From the NCBI GenBank assembly GCA_015179025.1, contig WHUX01000467.1, forward strand, positions 1 to 24,464: a stretch of DNA of 24,464 bases, given 5' to 3'. Within the stretch, counting starts at the first letter, position 1; each line of letters begins with the position of its first letter. Both the position numbers and the translations under genes were made by a program. Positions 8,429 through 17,887 of the stretch are shown here, in pieces. Source of the stretch: Terfezia claveryi (lineage: Eukaryota > Ascomycota > Pezizomycetes > Pezizales > Pezizaceae). The notes under the pieces were generated by a model that saw only the letters and a program-made list of their open reading frames with translations, searched no databases and had not been told where the DNA came from.

Positions 8429-10099
8429 TCACTCTGCTATATTGGTTTCCATATGTCTTAAGATTTGATGCATTGTTAATATATTTGCATTAACATAAAT
8501 ATCCTTAGAGTTTCCTTAACTCATAATTCTATCTCGTTCTTGTTGGATGAGAGCTCGGGTCTCATCTCTAGTTCGTGGTCTTTGTTTTCCTTTAGTTCTT
8601 CAATGTCTCTTGAATATATCTTCTATTCTTCTGGTTGTCCAGAAGTCTTGAAGAATTTCGATAGTAATATTCTTGGGGTTTACCTAGTTATCGTATTTAG
8701 GAGAGTATCCTAGCTATCTGACCTTATATTGTCTTTCTCCAGTATGAGGAGCTGTTCTGAATTCTAATACCTTTTCAACTTTATAATGATCATCTTGAAT
8801 TGGTCCTAGTTCCTAAGATTGTCTGTGAGGGAACTGGATAGGATCATTTTTATAGTAGGGTTTGAGTTTGCTGATGTGAAAAGTATTATATATGAGATAG
8901 AGGTCAGGTTGACTAGATAGGTCTAGGCTATAGTTATTGCGTTTCTGATTACTAGAAATAAAGGGAAATGGGCCTAGCCATTTTGGTTTGAGTTTGTATG
9001 AGATATTTGATGGGTTAATAATTTCTGAGAAAAGTATAACTTGTTGTCTGACTAAAAATTTGGCTGTATTGGGTAGTCGTTTGTTCGCTTGAGATGCTTG
9101 AGTCTTCCTGGTATTATATAGGTTTTTAGATGTTACCTTATAACATTTATTTGCTAGTGTATATGCATTAATAGGGTATGGAAGTATCGATATACTAAGA
9201 TGTACATTAAATCCAAATAGTATGGAAAAGGGACTATTCTATCTAGTGGCATTATACCTAGAGTTAAGTTTCAAGTGTATCTCTGGTATTTTCTATAGCC
9301 AATCAAATCCTTTAATTTTACAAGCTCTTGCTACTTGTAGAATTACTTTGTTTACAATTTCCGATTGTCTATCTGTATGTCGATGATATACGGTAGATGG
9401 TTCCAACTTGATTCCTTTATTCCTAGCCTAATCTTGAAAGTGCGTTGATATTAAAAGAGTGTCGTGGTCAAAAACAATACAAAAAGGGTATCCTATAGTC
9501 AGGACTACATGAGTATCAAAGGTAGTAGTATATTATTCTGCTGTGAAATTATTTGAGACAGGAATAAGAAACTTGAATCCTAATTGTCTATCGACAATCA
9601 TCCAAAGTCGTGAAATACAAACTACATGATCTTCTTCAACAGAAATATTCGGGTACAAAATTGAATACTTTGTAAATATAGGTGCTAACTTAAGAAAATC
9701 TATCAATATGTCAGTCCATGGCCTGCTTGGTACATGTAATAGGGTTATGAGTCTACGTGATGCCTTGTTGGAATACTTTGTCCTTTAACAAGTATCACAA
9801 CTTCTGATATACTCTTTAGTTGGTTCTGTAAAGAACTGGCAATCATATCAGTCAGTAAGATATTTCATTATTTTTTCAATGCCAACATACGAGGTTGCTT
9901 CATGTACATCTTTAATAACCAATTCGAGATAGTTCTTACCTTCGATGTTAAAGGTAGAGAGCAAGACTAATCTCCATTGTCCTTGTTGGTTCTTGATATA
10001 CAAAAATCTGTCTTTTCTTCTATGATCCTTACGGTTCATAAAGGTATCATATAGTTCTTCTAAATAGGATATACTCTCATGTACAATTGATATGCAGCT
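8429..10099 (-). pseudogene. pol: E4 integrase with chromodomain-like C terminus (degraded)
   Basis: The clean block 9848-10039 carries the start of the zinc-binding region, with a DVHEATSYVGIEK segment; two cysteines follow downstream (a CDTC segment). The catalytic core is readable in the same frame. The first Asp is in an LIDF motif, the second in VFDHDTLL, and the Glu in an HTDRQSE motif at about 9359-9377. Near 8690-8740 a QYKVR*LGYSP segment, followed by a FW-type helix, resembles a chromodomain, which in chromoviruses steers integration to modified histones. The frame ends at a TGA at 8429-8431, 27 nt before the polypurine tract. Several in-frame stops (for example the one at the expected Trp of the chromodomain) fit G-to-A or C-to-T changes. 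Confidence 0.78.
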
Positions 10100-11398
10100 T
10101 TCATACCTGTACCTTGGTCAAGCCAATGTGGGATGAAGTACTCCTTGTCATCCTCCCATCTATCATTGATGTGTTTCTCTTTGATGAGCTTGTTGAGAGT
10201 CAGTTCAATCCTTATATTGAAGTCATTAATAGTAGGTTTCTTCTCCTTATATGTGAAAGCATTATGTCCTAAGAACTTACAGAAATCACAACACTATCTA
10301 GAAGTCTTGCTGTCTTGAATGAAGGAGGGTGCTGAATCTTCGTCAATAGCTACTCACTTTTTGGAACAAGTGGTGATGACAGCGGTGTTGATTGGAATTG
10401 CATTACTGCTGCTAGCAGTTGGAGCTGGTTGTTGAGGTCCATTCTATGGTTGTTGAGGGGCAACAAGAGTATTTATGATCTCCTATTCTATTTGTTGGGT
10501 GCTCATCTGTTTGATAGGGTTACTGAACTGAATACTGGGTTGGAGACTGTGATATGTTGGTTTGTGGTAATCTATCTTTTTACCCATTCTCTGATTTCCT
10601 GGATAGCTTCTTCGTAGCTGAGAGCTTGAGGAGGTAGATATGCTGGTGTTTATTGTAATAGTGCTAGTTCCTTTCAAGGCTTATTTGTTGATACGAGATG
10701 TGCAATGCAAGTCGTTAGGAATTCCTTCTCCTTATAAGAACTGAGACTGACAGGTCACAGTTTAAACTGCCATGTCCATGGTGATTGCAAATTGCACATG
10801 TTTCGATAGAGAACATACGGTTGTTCATGGCGTGGGAGCTGCTATGAGCTGGACAGTAAAAATCCTGGCAAAAGGACCAGTACATCCTTTTGTGTTGTTG
10901 CCAATTGCTATGAGCTATGTCGATAGTAATTTCCTTTGCTTCTTCAGGAGCGAGAGATTTTTGTTGAACGTTTTCAGAAGATAGAGGGCTATATCTTAGT
11001 TCAAGAACTATTAAAGGTTTGTTCTTGTCTATATTGGGTACACAATTATACTCACTGAAAACTTCTTCTGGTATAGTAGATAGAGTCTCATTATCTGAAG
11101 ACTGTTCTTCCTTCATTATATCATACTCGCTTTCTTCATTCTGGATGCCTTCAAAGTATGGACAAAAGATATGGTGTCCAAGTTCTTCGGCTCTTCCATG
11201 ATATTTGTTGAAATCACAGTCGACATGCTTGAAATTGATAGCTCTACGAGAAACTATATTGTTTTGATTAGAGGTTTCTGGTGAGTGGAAAGTTCTTAAA
11301 GCGTTGGTAGAGATGTTGTAGTTGTAGGTATGGTTAGGAGGATCGATGCTATTGGAGATATAATCATCCTCAGTGGTGGGGGTATCCAAGTATTTATG
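10100..11398 (-). pseudogene. E4 Cys/His-rich spacer between RNase H and integrase (unrecognised)
   Basis: This stretch of about 430 codons is much longer than the usual RNase H-integrase linker, and I do not recognise it. The first part, continuing the pol frame to about 10715, holds an acidic region, then C-x4-C-x2-H-x3-H at 10832-10870 and a canonical CX2CX4HX4C zinc knuckle at 10757-10798 (starting CAICNHHGHG). From about 10690 to 10100 the coding-like frame moves to a neighbouring one. That block has a Ser/Thr/Pro/Gln-rich part and another knuckle-like motif at 10249-10290 (CDFCKFLGH, with the last Cys replaced by Tyr), after which pol returns to the original frame. Either two frameshifts flank the block or a foreign segment was inserted. 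Confidence 0.6.
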
Positions 11399-13312
11399 TT
11401 TCCTTGATAGAGCGTCTGCTATCAAATTTTCCTTTCCTGTAGTATGCTGTATATCTGTATCAAATTCCATTAGGTAATCTTGCCATCGCCTCAATTTCTG
11501 GCTTGGAGGTGTTTAAGTATGAAAGGTTACTAATGGTTTATGGTCAGTAAGGATAGTGAACTTGTGACCTCTTAATTATGCTTTAAAAAATTTTAATAAG
11601 TCAATAATCGCTAATAATTCCTTTTGAGAGGTAGGATAATTTAGTTGTGCTGGATTAAATTTTCTAGAGTGGAAGCATGATAGTCTGATGTACGTCAACG
11701 GTCCTTAACCTACCCATGATCCTAGTCCTATATCACTAGCATCACCGACTAAATATTTGGGTTCAATAGATTCATAATTCCAGGGTTTTAAAACATGTGG
11801 GGAATTCATAAGTTCCTTAAGTTTTTCAAGCACTATATTATAAGTATCTGTCCATTCCTATTTCTTTGTTTCTCCTTACAGTTCTGATGAAGTGCTTGCA
11901 TACAATTCCAAGTCAAGAATAAATCTGCTGAGATAATTAATGATTCCAAGGAATCCTTTAAGATCCTTTTTTCTCATAGGAGTTGGAAATATTAATATAG
12001 TAGTCCTCTTCTTGAAGTCTACATGTAATCCAGCTGATATCAAAACATGTCTTAAGATTTCCAATCTTGGAGTCAAGAACTGGCATTTGCTTTCTTTAAG
12101 ATAGAATTTCTCGTTCTGTAGACATTGAAGTACTTTCTTTAATAATTCTCCATTTTCTTCATATGTTTTGGAGAATATAATAATATCATCCATATAGATA
12201 ATTAAATTTTTATAGACCATATCTTTAAAAATTTCATACATAATGTGAACCATAGTAGCAGGTGCGTTACGATCCCCTTGTTGTATAACTCTACTTCTGA
12301 AATATCCCATATGACATAAAAAGGTTGAGTGTTGCTTAGATTCTTTATTGTTCCTAATATTAAAAAATCCATCAACTAAGTTGAGCTTAGTCCAAATAGT
12401 ATTCTCCACTACTAGTTTAATTGCTTCATTAATATTTGGCAATAGGGTGTAGTCTAGTTTGACAGCTAAATTGCAGTCTCGATATTTATTGACATGTCTA
12501 GCTTCTTCCGGTTTATCTCGTTTAGGAATAGTGAACATGATTATAGTATTTGTATCATTTTCTACTCTATATATACGACCTGATGCTTCTTCTTTGACTA
12601 ATTTGTCATGGATTTGTTGTCTAAATCAATGTCCTGAGGGTCGCCATTTTGGTATCCAAGTAGCTCCTGCTTTTGGTTTAATAGAGTGATTAATTTTTCT
12701 TAGTGGGGGTAATTCCCATGGAATTGTCTTGGGAAATAATAAGGGAAACTCCATTACAGGGTTGTATTGTTTTTGTATTATAGAAACAGCTGTCATGAGT
12801 TTTCTTTCTAAATCAGTTTCTTCTGCATCACTAATATTTTCCCAATTATCTAGTTCACTATAATTTATAACTGATTCACAGCTAACCTATATATACACTG
12901 ATCTTATACCATTTGCCATAGTTCTAGATCCCTTCTATATACTTGGCTGGAATCATGGAATGTTTTCCAGTTGGACAGTAACTAGTTCCTGATGGGCAGG
13001 AATTATTGCTCGCACTTTGCTGAGAGCAGGTTCTTCTAGTATCATATTCCATCCAGTTAAATGAGCTACACAGAACGTTTGTTCTTCTACATAACCTATC
13101 CCATCAAGTTTGATAGTACAAGCTTTGTCTATTATTTCTTTTGAGTCTTTAATTGTAGTGCTTAATAATTTCTTCTCAATACTTCTAGTGGGTATTTTAT
13201 ATAGGTGTATAAATTAAGAATTGATTAAGTCTCCTTCTTTCATTTGGAGATTAATTAAAGCTAGTACGGGGTGATCATTAGCTTTAATGAATACCTTGCT
13301 AAAATCTGGTAC
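11399..13312 (-). pseudogene. pol: E4 protease, reverse transcriptase and RNase H (degraded)
   Basis: The longest clean block is 11876-12538, the RT palm. YMDD is at 12185-12196, but the first catalytic Asp of motif A is Asn (LNLVDGFF, codon at 12380-12382), a G-to-A type loss. RNase H follows, with DASDIGLGS, ELLAII and LTDHKPL readable in the same frame, ending near the conserved ADALSRK segment at about 11399-11419. Upstream, a protease-like region (about 12950-13312) has the order ALIN, GDLINS and LTGWNMIL. The canonical Asp-Ser/Thr-Gly triplet is absent, with Asn where Asp is expected. Stops are scattered but I saw no frameshift. The protein would replicate the element by reverse transcription; this copy cannot. 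Confidence 0.78.
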
Positions 13313-15790
13313 CTATCTTAACAAAGGTTGTTTCTTGTTTTTATCCTTGTTGTTTTTATCCTTAATGGCTATCAGTATAGCTAAATCTTGTGTGGCTGTA
13401 CGTATGGGTACCTTATTTTGTTGTTTTCTACAGTCCGTATAGGAGTGTCCATGGTTCCAACACCATAGACATTTCTTGTCTCTAATTAATTGTATCTTCA
13501 TCTTCTGATTCAATTTTTTTATGATGGTGTCCCACTCTAAGTCCTTCTGTTTTTCTGTATTGGGTTTGGTGTTAGGATTGCTGCTGGAATTAAATCCTGT
13601 TTTTTGTTATTGATTTTGGTCCCTGTATGGACCGTAACTCCAATTTGTATTCTGAGGGTGTTGTCTTCGGAATATATTTGGTATGGGTAGTAGGGCAATA
13701 TCTTTCTTTGAAGCTTCATATGACTCTGCTTGATACACAACCTGATCCTATGACCATTCTTCTTTAATTAAAGGAATTAATGTGGCTGACATATATGGTG
13801 GCAGGTAATTAAGAAACTTTTTTCTTTTTACTTCCTATGATATTGCTTGTTTGCCATCCTTATTAATCAATTTGATTTGTATTTCAGTAAGCCAGTTGGT
13901 GAACTGTTTGATTCCCATGTGACATCCGTCTTTGTATAGTGTGGCTGTCTCCCATCATTTCCACAAAATGTCCTTACTAGTAGAGGGTATCAGAAAATCT
14001 CTTAGTGCTAGTATGAATCGAAAGAATATCACGTTCTTTCCTTTTTTTGTTAAGAATTGATTATAAGTACTGAGTGCACTCCCTTCCATTTTGAATCCAA
14101 CAATTTCTAAAGCTGAAGTGCCTTCCAAATCTATTCCTTTGATAACAAACCAATGTTGCATTGCTGTAGCTTAAGAGTTAAAATATTGTAAGTCTTGCCA
14201 TTTTTTGTCTTCTCCTCCTATCTTTTCTGTTAGATTAATCTTTATTCCTTTTAAAGCATTCATTGCTTTATGGTTACCTGTTGTAACTATTCTCATTGTA
14301 GATTTCTATTGCTGGTGTTCAACTGATTTTCCTCATTTGGGTTTTCTTTTAAAGGTTTGACTTGCAACTGACAATGCCTTATTAAAGTCTGAGCTATCAT
14401 CTCCGCTATTATCGGGGTCTCGTCCTCCTCCTTGCATTTTCTGCTTCTATTGGTCTAGTTCTAGATTTAGATCATCATCGTCTTCTGGTAATTCTATATC
14501 TTCTAGTAGTTGGTCTTCATCGTCTGGTTCTTTGGCTGACCCAGTCCTCCTTTCTGGTGTCTCATATACTCGACCTTTGCCTTTCGATTGATCTTTTGGT
14601 ATTCTCAGGAACGCTGCTGGAAGTTCTTTACTAGGATTGAAAAAATCCTCTGTAGTATATGCTGATTCTTCTAAATGAGTGCTGCTTATCATGAATGCCA
14701 TTATTTCTTCCCAGTTATTTATTATCCAATTTGGTTTCTTTAAAAGTGGTACAATAGGTTTCTTTAATTCCTTACTTAAAAATGCATTCATTTCTAAGTT
14801 CCTTTCTTTGAATAGGTAAGATGTTAGCCATAAATAGTGTTTTACTACAGCTTCCACTAAGAGTTGACTATCTTCAGGATGATATCATTAGGCATGTCCT
14901 ATTGAATGAGTATATTTCAAAATCTCCTCAATTGATAGAAAATATCTGTCTCAAAATTCTTCTGGTACGAGAGGCAAAGCCATACTAAAATATAGTTTGG
15001 TTCCTGCTCCACCTGGTTCTCCTATTTCTATATCTATGAGCAGATTTATTTCCCCTTCTGTATTAGGAACTACAAATCTGGTCTTTCTGGGAGTTTCTTC
15101 TACTAATTTGTTAATATCTTTAGGTAACATAGTTAACCACCTTGACCTCTTAATCTTCTTACTAAGTTTAGGTGCCATTATATCTGATTTCGTTATCTGT
15201 CTACAACCAAATGCAGCTGGTTATGTGATACAATTGTCGAGTTACTTTTCTTCTTTGGCCTATTACTGTGCTGATGGTGTGGTGGCTGATGATCCTTATA
15301 ACCTCCATTCGACTGATGGTTCTGTTGGCATAGTAGCTCACGCGGGTGTTGAGGCTGGATGTCAGGATCCTGATGTTTCTCATGGTCTTGGTTTTTCTTC
15401 ATCTACTAGTCTAGAATCTAGTTCTATTTCTTCCGGCAAGAGTATCACTTTTTCTGATTGGTGTGTTGAGGTAGACATTGAGAGCATAGAGGTATTGGTA
15501 GAGATGTCTGGGCCTAAGGAAGGTTCTAATGGAGGTAATTTTTTTTTTGGAGGAAATGGCTGCAGTGGAGGCAGCGATATTTGAGCCTTGGGATTGTGAT
15601 GCTTGGTTGTTCAGACCAATTATTCCTGGGACGTGGGTGACTGGTTTATCAATAGGGTACTGGATTTATAGGTACAGATATAATAGTAGTTGCCAGGAGT
15701 GCAAGATGAGTTGTCAATCTTATTGGAAAAAGTGTTATGAATGAGAGTGGCATTGTTTAATGTGGGATACTACTGCCTGTTAGAGCTCTG
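13313..15790 (-). pseudogene. gag: E4 Gag with CCHC zinc knuckle (degraded)
   Basis: Clean blocks at 14951-15178, 14447-14857, 13955-14161 and 13313-13513 are all in one frame and join through point stops, such as a TGA after LVPEEF where Trp fits. The Gag core lies around 13800-14170. An acidic run (DDDDLNLELD) is at about 14450-14480. The zinc knuckle CX2CX4HX4C is at 13430-13471. The first strong Met of the conserved part is at 15178. Coding-like sequence, including an SLPPLQPFPP stretch and a LLPEEIELD stretch, continues upstream in the same frame to roughly 15790, so the true start is uncertain. No stop separates Gag from Pol other than the mutational ones, which implies an ancestral single Gag-Pol polyprotein. 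Confidence 0.75.
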
Positions 15791-16012
15791 CTTAGCTTGC
15801 TTTTAAGTCTTTTTGTTGATGTATAGCAGTTAAGAGTCAGATATCTCGTTTGTTAGATTTTTTGTTGGCTAGCTAGTTGAATAATGATATCGATTTTATA
15901 TGTGCAGTTATATGTCCAAATTTATACACTTGCGTGAGTGTAATAAAGGTATCCGAAGGTTGATCAGGCCTTGGATTTAAGAGTAAAGATTAGGTAAGTA
16001 AGTTAAAAAAAA

Positions 16013-16677
16013 TGTAATGAATAGTACTAAACAGTATTCATTCGGTACTGTTTATTCAATCTATATCCGTAGGCACGGACATTTGTGTATTTCGGTTCTG
16101 CTGAGGTAAGACCTCAGAAGAGTAGGGAGATTACTATGTGGGACATTCCCATAGGGAACAGTATTTTACTAGTGTAATGTATCTTATATGATTTATACTC
16201 TCTAAGCTATATGATCTTGATCTGATCTGAATATAGGCTTACTACCTTGTTGCTTCTTGGTTCTTGTAGTATCTAGAGGGAATCCAGTGGCCTATTTATA
16301 CTCCTCTGAGATCTGATGACTAAGAAAATAAATACAATAAAGGGTGGCACACCCGAAGGTAGTGTACTGTACAAAAGGAGTTATATAGCCATAGTAATAA
16401 GTCACACACTATAAACAATAGTCATGTGGCTATAGTAATAAGTCACATGCCTTTAAACAGAGGTCACGTAGCCATAATGAGGGTGTCTTTATATGGCAAG
16501 TGCCATGGAACTTCCTGTGGCAAATTCCACGTGCTATGGATGCTTATAAAGCAACAGGAGGTAGTTGAAGACTAGTCCTTCAACCGAGAGGCTTAGTTAC
16601 ATAACATAGTAGTAATATAGGAAATACAAAAGTATATAATCAATTATATAAGCAATGAAACAACGTTCTCCATTACA
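16013..16677 (-). repeat. E4 5' LTR (665 bp)
   Basis: It is the partner of 7728-8391, with perfect inverted ends TGTAATG/CATTACA. In element order it precedes the gag leader. The leader between about 15790 and 16012 begins, in the element sense, with eight T residues next to the LTR. I see no tRNA-type TGG primer site and no sequence complementary to the LTR transcript start there. The rest of the leader holds nothing recognisable. Confidence 0.93.
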
Positions 16678-16682
16678 ATAGT
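16678..16682. repeat. E4 target-site duplication, right copy (ATAGT)
   Basis: This is the right-hand partner of ATGGT at 7723-7727. The E2 integrase frame resumes directly from these bases. Confidence 0.85.
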
Positions 16683-17198
16683 ACCTTGAAAACAGAGTTG
16701 GGGTATGACCAAGCTAGGCAGGCTGAGTATACCAATGGATCACTATTGCTAGCTCCAAGGTACTAGCCCAAAGACAAGATATGGCTTTCTAGCAGACACT
16801 TCCAGACAGAACGGCCCTTCTATAAGCTGGATCACAAGTTCCTAGGTCCCTACAAGGTGTTAGCAGCTGTGAGCACTCAGGCTTACCAAATGAGGTTTCC
16901 CAAGGATATCAAGCACTATCTGGTTATTCATGTCTCGGAGATTGAGCCAGCTGCCGATGATCCCCTTCCTAGGCAAAAACACCCCTTACCTTCTCCTGTA
17001 GTAATTGCAAGTAAAGAGGAGTGAGAGGTTGAGGAGGTACTGGTCTCCAGGAAACACTATAGGCAAGTTCAGTATAAGGTCAAGTGGTTAGGGAACAAGG
17101 AAGCTACCTGGCAACCCGCAAAGGACTTAGAGAATGTACAGGATTTAGTCACCCTATTCCACCAGCAATACCTAAGTAAGCCCCACATAGTTAAATGA
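16678..17198 (+). pseudogene. pol: E2 pol part 2: integrase C-terminal region and chromodomain
   Basis: This is the continuation of E2 pol after the E4 insertion. It encodes a region starting with LKTELGY, a GPY/F-type module (FLGPYKVL near 16840) and an IHVSEIEP segment. It ends with a clear chromodomain, VEEVL...QYKVKWLG...ATWQPAKDL, at about 17023-17130, and a TGA at 17196-17198. Only a few stops (for example TAG near 16765 and TGA near 17022) interrupt it. The same order is readable without interruption in E5. The chromodomain indicates a chromovirus, whose integrase is thought to be guided to heterochromatin marks. Confidence 0.85.
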
Positions 17199-17394
17199 TG
17201 TTATGCCTTTTGAGAGTCATATAGTGGGGCCCATCTAACTCTCATTTTTGTTGTTATTGTTTGAAGTTGGGGATCTTATTCATTAGAGTTGGGGTCCTGG
17301 TTCTTGTTTTTTTTTGTTGTTTCTATATCAATTTTACTAGTTGTTATGCCTAGGCCTCTTTGTTACTAGAGCTCTAGCCTAAAGAGGGGGTAGT
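17199..17394 (+). other. E2 3' untranslated region with polypurine tract
   Basis: This is a non-coding stretch between the E2 pol stop and its 3' LTR. It holds a 7-bp-arm inverted repeat (TGAGAGT at 17211-17217, ACTCTCA at 17238-17244), T-rich runs, and the polypurine tract AAAGAGGGGGTAG at 17381-17393. E3 is inserted immediately after the tract. Confidence 0.75.
17390..17394. repeat. E3 target-site duplication, left copy (GTAGT)
   Basis: GTAGT is directly left of the E3 LTR start and is repeated exactly at 22883-22887, so E3 arrived by normal integration. Confidence 0.95.
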
Positions 17395-17625
17395 TGTAAC
17401 GGCGTAAGTCGATGGCTGTGGCTATAACTAAAGACGTGACTCCAAGGAGCGCACGAAGACGAAACTATAACCGTAGATTGAAGTATCAGGACAAAAGGCA
17501 GAGTCTGTATTACCAAGGTTATAATACAAGACGTTGCGTAAGGAACAAGAACAAGAAACGACAACTACTGCTTCCTATATACACGATTGCCGTGGCCAAA
17601 GGAGTGGCGCCCGGCTAACTTGACG

Positions 17626-17645
17626 TCACCTGCGATCGCAGGTGA
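17626..17645. repeat. 20-bp palindrome TCACCTGCGATCGCAGGTGA in E3 3' LTR
   Basis: It is identical to the E1 copy and to the one in the other E3 LTR (22655-22674). In E3 it lies about 45 bases upstream of the TATA box, in the promoter-proximal part of U3. Confidence 0.92.
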
Positions 17646-17713
17646 TACTCCGCGATCCACCTCTCTAATCCCTTCTAGTATTAAGACACTCGCCTGGCAG
17701 CGCCAACTCAGCT

Positions 17714-17821
17714 GACACTCGAACAAGTCTGTTCGGGTGTCAAATACCACGCTGACACTCGAACAAGCCTGTTCGGGTGTCAAATACCACGCTGACACTC
17801 GAACAAGCCTGTTCGGGTGTC
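17714..17821. repeat. Three tandem near-palindromes in E3 U3 (period 40 bp)
   Basis: The 28-bp units at 17714-17741, 17754-17781 and 17794-17821 each have arms GACACTCGAACA and TGTTCGGGTGTC with one mismatch. Unit 1 differs from the other two by one base. The same array is in the other LTR at 22743-22850. An enhancer role is plausible from position. Confidence 0.93.
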
Positions 17822-17853
17822 AAATACTTCGCAAGTAAATCAACGCCGTGACA

Positions 17854-17866
17854 ATATCCCCTCCTT
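17854..17866 (-). promoter_or_regulatory. E3 polypurine tract
   Basis: AAGGAGGGGATAT in the element sense directly precedes the 3' LTR start TGTCACGG. It is the expected primer for plus-strand DNA synthesis. Confidence 0.85.
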
Positions 17867-17887
17867 ATGGCCGAAGTCCCTTGAGGT

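Larger units (their letters stand above)
7728..16677 (-). mobile_element. E4: complete but degenerate Ty3/gypsy retrotransposon (8.95 kb) nested in E2 integrase
   Basis: Two LTRs of 664 and 665 bp (7728-8391, 16013-16677), a 5-bp target duplication, a polypurine tract at 8392-8402 and a minus-strand gag-pol define a full element. Nearly all coding blocks (gag, CCHC, protease, RT, RNase H, integrase, chromodomain-like end) share a single frame, interrupted by point stops. The LTRs differ at about one base in ten, mostly by transitions, so the insertion is old but younger than E2. It belongs to a lineage different from E1, E2 and E3: a YMDD RT, a long Gag, and an extra Cys/His region between RNase H and integrase. 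Confidence 0.92.
17395..17853 (-). repeat. E3 3' LTR (459 bp)
   Basis: It is delimited by TGTAACGGCG and CGCCGTGACA, near-perfect inverted ends. Compared with 22424-22882 at a constant offset of 5,029 I found no difference. In the element sense it runs from three inverted-repeat units (17714-17821), through the 20-bp palindrome (17626-17645) and a TATATA box (17576-17581), to the sequence complementary to the primer site (17531-17539). The 68- and 77-codon open frames inside it occur identically in both LTRs simply because the LTRs are identical; I do not regard them as genes. Confidence 0.95.

Noticed and set aside
14997..15584. A 195-codon plus-strand open frame ending in a Gly/Asn-rich stretch
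   Set aside because: It is the complement of E4 gag coding sequence. The minus frame gives coherent Gag-like protein across and beyond it, and the Gly-rich end comes from proline/lysine codons read backwards.
15991..16012. Primer-binding site of E4 in the T-rich run beside its 5' LTR
   Set aside because: It has no TGG start and no complement in the LTR, so the primer of E4 cannot be assigned.
17412..17618. 68- and 77-codon open frames repeated identically at about 17.4-17.8 kb and 22.4-22.8 kb
   Set aside because: They lie wholly in the two matching E3 LTRs, run over promoter repeats, and have no protein-like character. Their duplication is just the LTR duplication.
17714..17821. CRISPR-like array (three 28-bp palindromic repeats, short spacers)
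   Set aside because: There are only three units with nearly identical 12-base intervals, inside an LTR that occurs twice, in an apparently eukaryotic context.
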